Source of the DNA: Candidatus Kerfeldbacteria bacterium
Lineage (GTDB): Bacteria > Patescibacteriota > Patescibacteriia > UBA9570
DNA length: 8,430 bases
Reading direction: 5' to 3'
Assembly (NCBI GenBank): GCA_003512175.1
Contig: DOSP01000076.1
Coordinates: forward strand, 7,877-16,306
Under the pieces are notes generated by a model, which was not told the origin of the DNA, searched no databases, and saw only the letters and a list, made by a program, of their open reading frames with translations. The stretch's first letter is position 1. Each line of letters opens with the position of its first letter. The position numbers and the translations under genes are program-made. Below are positions 5,959-8,430 of this stretch, in pieces.

Positions 5959-7464
5959 ATGGCCACCTCCTATGAGCCGGTGATTGGTCTCGAAGTCCAT
6001 GTACAACTCGCCACCAACTCGAAGTTGTTTTCGGGTGATGCGGCGGCTGACTCGCTTGAGCCGAACGTGCATGTGAACCCCGTTTCGATGGGCCACCCGG
6101 GTACACTTCCGGTGCTGAACCATGCGGCAGTCGACATGGCCATCATGGCTGGCATTGCCCTGAATTGTAAGATATCTGAGGTAACAAAGTTTGATCGTAA
6201 ACAATATTTTTATCCCGATCTGCCAAAAGGCTACCAGATTTCACAGCACGATTTGCCACTGTGCCGCGATGGGTACTTGATGCTGTATGAGGATAATACA
6301 GAGCCGGTGCGAATTGGTATTGAACGAATTCATCTAGAAGAGGACGCCGCTAAGAATATCCACACGAGCCAAGCCACTCTGGTTGATTTTAACCGGTCTG
6401 GCGCACCATTAATTGAGATCGTGACGAAGCCGGAAATTAAATCGCCTGAGCAAGCCAGATTATTTCTGCAGGAGTTACAGATGCTAGTGCGTTATTTAGG
6501 TATTTCTGATGCCGATATGGAAAAGGGTCACATGCGGATGGATGTGAACATTTCACTGCGACCGGTTGATGATGAGGCACTGTACCCGCGAACCGAAATT
6601 AAAAATATGAACTCGTTCCGGTCGGCTGAACGCGCGCTGGATTATGAAATCAAACAGCAGACCGCCTTGTGGGAAAAACATCAAGCTCCTGAGCAGCTGC
6701 GCACCTGCGGTTGGGATGATGCGACCGGTAAAACGGTTGAGCAACGCAGCAAGGAACAGGCGGCGGATTACCGTTATTTTCCGGAACCAGATCTGCCCCC
6801 GCTGCGCATTACCCAAGAGCAGCTGAATACCATCGCCAGACGATTACCCGAATTGCCAATGGAACGGCGGGATCGTTTCCGCGAGGAGTATTTTTTGTCC
6901 TACTATGATGCTAAAGTACTGACCACAGATCCTCGTGTGGCTGACTATTATGAAGAAACGGTCTCCGAGTTGCGCTCGTGGTTAAATTCGCTTGATACAA
7001 CAGAAGGAAGCGATGACGAGGTGTGGGAGCGTGAGGGACAAAAATTATGCCGTCAAACCTGTAACTGGATCACCACAGAACTATTCGGCCAATTAGCCAA
7101 AGCCAAGTTGCCGTTTGACCAGCTTAAAATCACTCCGGAAAATTTAGCGGAATTTATCAGCTTAGTCCATCAAAATCGACTGAATTCGTCAGCGGCTCAA
7201 ACGGTATTGCGCCACATGTTTGAACATGGGTCCGATCCTTCCCAGGTAATCGCGGAGCTCGATTTGGAACAAGTGCATGATGCTGGAGCCCTGGGGAAAG
7301 TGTGTGATGATGTGATCGCGGTGAATCCGCAAATCGTGGCAGATTATCGAGCCGGCAAGGAACGATTGTTGATGTATCTGATTGGCCAGGTGATGAAAGA
7401 GATGAAAGGCAAAGCTAATCCCGAAATTGTCACTAGTTTATTGCGAGACAAATTGCGCTCATGA
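5959..7464 (+). CDS. gatB: Aspartyl/glutamyl-tRNA(Asn/Gln) amidotransferase subunit B
   Basis: GatB binds misacylated Glu-tRNA(Gln) or Asp-tRNA(Asn) and amidates it with ammonia delivered by GatA, using ATP, within the GatCAB complex. The 501-residue length is near normal. Visible motifs are VIGLEVHVQL (8-17), YFYPDLPKGYQISQ (83-96), IERIHLEEDAAK (121-132), VDFNRSGAPLIEIVTKPE (142-159), MDVNISLRP (194-202), TEIKNMNSFR (212-221) and DYRYFPEPDLPPL (270-282). The C-terminal helical YqeY-like tRNA-binding tail includes NPQIVADYRAGK (456-467) and GQVMKEMKGKANPE (476-489). The CPxC-type cysteines that many GatB proteins carry near residue 40 are absent (VNPVSMGHPG), and the usual RCDxN cysteine is Met193. 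gatA and gatC are not in the window. The start lies 15 bases after the nuclease stop with no visible Shine-Dalgarno, and the stop overlaps the next gene as ATGA. Confidence 0.97.
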   Translation: MATSYEPVIGLEVHVQLATNSKLFSGDAAADSLEPNVHVNPVSMGHPGTLPVLNHAAVDMAIMAGIALNCKISEVTKFDRKQYFYPDLPKGYQISQHDLPLCRDGYLMLYEDNTEPVRIGIERIHLEEDAAKNIHTSQATLVDFNRSGAPLIEIVTKPEIKSPEQARLFLQELQMLVRYLGISDADMEKGHMRMDVNISLRPVDDEALYPRTEIKNMNSFRSAERALDYEIKQQTALWEKHQAPEQLRTCGWDDATGKTVEQRSKEQAADYRYFPEPDLPPLRITQEQLNTIARRLPELPMERRDRFREEYFLSYYDAKVLTTDPRVADYYEETVSELRSWLNSLDTTEGSDDEVWEREGQKLCRQTCNWITTELFGQLAKAKLPFDQLKITPENLAEFISLVHQNRLNSSAAQTVLRHMFEHGSDPSQVIAELDLEQVHDAGALGKVCDDVIAVNPQIVADYRAGKERLLMYLIGQVMKEMKGKANPEIVTSLLRDKLRS

Positions 7465-8018
7465 TTACAATTGTTTCTGGTCTCCCCCGATCAGGTACGT
7501 CCCTGATGATGAAGATGCTGGAAGCCGGTGGTATGAAGCCGCTGATTGATGACATTCGGACAGCAGATGTGGACAACCCAAAGGGCTACTATGAATTTGA
7601 GCGCGTCAAACAGCTGCCACAGGATACGGGCTGGCTGCCGGAGGCCGAGGGCAAGGTAGTGAAGATGGTATCGATGCTGCTGTATGAGTTACCCAAAGAT
7701 TACCAATATAAAGTGATCTTCATGCGCCGTGCCATGCCGGAAATTTTAGCGTCCCAGAAAAAAATGCTGCTGCGCCGCAATGCTGATATGCACATTGATG
7801 ACGCGGAAATGAAGGAATTATTCGAAGGGCACCTGAAAAACATGCTGGCTTGGCTGCAAACCCAGCCGCATCTCACGGCCTTAGAAATTTGGTATAACGA
7901 TGTCATGAAACAACCGGCGGTTGAAGTGCAAAAAATTAACCAGTTTCTGGGTGGGAATTTGAAAGAAGCCGATATGATCAGTGTGGTGGATGAGACCCTT
8001 TACAGAAATCGTACCTAG
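7461..8018 (+). CDS. Small P-loop sulfotransferase-family protein
   Basis: The 185-residue protein begins with a beta strand and the loop GLPRSGTS (7-14), the 5'-phosphosulfate-binding P-loop variant of PAPS-dependent sulfotransferases and their relatives. A second family feature is the strand-helix VIFMRRAMPEILASQ (85-99), where the arginines and Ser98 match the region that contacts the 3'-phosphate of PAPS. Other conserved-looking stretches are DNPKGYYEFE (38-47) and INQFLGG (159-165). It is short compared with typical 250-300 residue sulfotransferases but belongs to a recognisable compact bacterial group; the acceptor substrate is unknown. Its ATG overlaps the gatB stop by 4 bases, suggesting translational coupling, although no functional link to tRNA amidation is evident. 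There is no signal peptide or membrane segment. It is the last gene before the terminator at 8087. Confidence 0.85.
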   Translation: MITIVSGLPRSGTSLMMKMLEAGGMKPLIDDIRTADVDNPKGYYEFERVKQLPQDTGWLPEAEGKVVKMVSMLLYELPKDYQYKVIFMRRAMPEILASQKKMLLRRNADMHIDDAEMKELFEGHLKNMLAWLQTQPHLTALEIWYNDVMKQPAVEVQKINQFLGGNLKEADMISVVDETLYRNRT

Positions 8019-8032
8019 CGCTATTATAGGTG

Positions 8033-8061
8033 GCGATGTATACACCATTTATCGACATCGC
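8033..8061. repeat. Inverted repeat between the sulfotransferase-like and amidohydrolase genes
   Basis: GCGATGT (8033-8039) and ACATCGC (8055-8061) are perfect 7-base inverted copies separated by 15 bases. No T-tract follows, so it is not an obvious terminator. It could be an RNA hairpin protecting the upstream mRNA 3' end, or an operator half-site pair for the downstream gene. The function is not shown by the sequence. Confidence 0.35.
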
Positions 8062-8086
8062 AGAATCACACTATAGATAAAGCCGC

Positions 8087-8111
8087 GGGCCCCAGTTGGG
8101 GTCCATTTTTT
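8087..8111 (+). terminator. Rho-independent terminator
   Basis: GGGCCCC (8087-8093), loop AGTT and GGGGTCC (8098-8104) form a 7-pair GC-rich stem with one G-U pair, followed by A and six T (8106-8111). It lies 68 bases after the sulfotransferase-like stop and ends the run of genes starting at 3613. It is only 17 bases before the amidohydrolase start, so it could also act in that gene's leader. Confidence 0.85.
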
Positions 8112-8128
8112 AAATCGGCGCCAAAACT

Positions 8129-8430
8129 ATGCCCAAACCCTACGATCTCAAAAGTATCTTCCTAGACAAAGTCAAAGCCAAGGGCGGCTTCGTGAACTGT
8201 CATGCCCACTTGGATAAGGCCTTTTTGATCAACCAGGAAAATTTGCGGCAATCGCACATCGCTATGGAAGCCAAGTGGCATCTGTATAAACAACTCAAAG
8301 AAAATTATACCCCAGATGATCTCCGCAGCCGGATGCGTGAGGGGATGAATCGCATGGTTGCTCAGGGCGTAACCCATGTACGCTCGTTTATTGATGTAGA
8401 TGGCACAGTGCAATTGAAGTGCCTAGAAGC
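8129..8430 (+). CDS. Amidohydrolase, cytosine deaminase-like group (3' truncated by window edge)
   Basis: One hundred codons are open from ATG 8129 to the window end. The N-terminal part shows GGFVNCHAHLDKAF (19-32), where His25, His27 and Asp29 form the metal-binding HxHxD signature at the first strand of the amidohydrolase barrel. Further on, GVTHVRSFIDVD (80-91) resembles the second conserved strand of cytosine deaminase and related metal-dependent deaminases or hydrolases (compare THVDV in CodA-type enzymes). The helical region between them (RSRMREGMNRMVAQG, 66-80) also fits that group. Family members are about 400 residues, so roughly three quarters is missing and the substrate cannot be deduced. 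The ATG is preferred because it is the first in frame after the terminator; no Shine-Dalgarno is visible. The promoter is unclear, since the terminator stem occupies the expected position. Confidence 0.85.
   Translation, partial: MPKPYDLKSIFLDKVKAKGGFVNCHAHLDKAFLINQENLRQSHIAMEAKWHLYKQLKENYTPDDLRSRMREGMNRMVAQGVTHVRSFIDVDGTVQLKCLE

Noticed and set aside
5758..6204. Minus-strand open frame antisense to the nuclease/gatB junction
   Set aside because: It shows no domain resemblance and is opposite two well-conserved genes; it is a coding shadow.
8162..8413. Minus-strand open frame at the right end
   Set aside because: It lies antisense to the amidohydrolase metal-binding motifs, which explain this DNA far better.

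Overview
The window is a compact bacterial segment read with the standard code: TGA ends nadC, gatB and the nuclease gene, and no in-frame TGA is needed anywhere. The longest stretch without a gene is about 110 bases (8019-8128). Almost no start codon has a convincing Shine-Dalgarno sequence, several genes overlap by ATGA or sit only a few bases apart, and GatB, which forms Gln-tRNA and/or Asn-tRNA by transamidation, is present. Together with the small single-domain proteins this suggests a small-genome uncultivated lineage, possibly of the Patescibacteria/CPR type. That placement is inference and not strongly supported.

Left part (1-2389, + strand): the end of a probable nadA, then nadC and nadB. 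These are the three enzymes of de novo NAD synthesis from aspartate, arranged as an operon with nadC and nadB overlapping by 4 bases. Nineteen bases after nadB lies a tRNA-Pro(CGG) with an encoded CCA. It has its own likely promoter, whose -35 lies inside the nadB coding sequence.

Middle (2392-3868): a minus-strand gene for a membrane-anchored, probably extracellular beta-propeller protein converges on the tRNA, stopping two bases from its CCA. It diverges from a small O6-alkylguanine-DNA alkyltransferase (MGMT) domain gene. That gene carries an apparent one-base insertion and is therefore split between two frames, so a plain ORF scan does not show it. Both divergent genes have a -10 element exactly 7 bases upstream of a GTG start, which points to leaderless mRNAs.

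Right part (3613-8018, + strand): five closely spaced genes, MGMT, an unrecognised helical protein, a TM0106-type RecB-like nuclease fused to an RNase H-like exonuclease domain, gatB, and a small P-loop sulfotransferase-like protein that overlaps gatB by ATGA. A clear intrinsic terminator (8087-8111) ends the run. An amidohydrolase gene of the cytosine deaminase-like group begins 17 bases later and runs off the window.

No CRISPR array, insertion sequence, integrase or phage gene is visible. The points most worth a second look are the frameshifted alkyltransferase, the paired leaderless promoters, and the unknown AT-rich helical gene lying between two DNA-repair-type genes.
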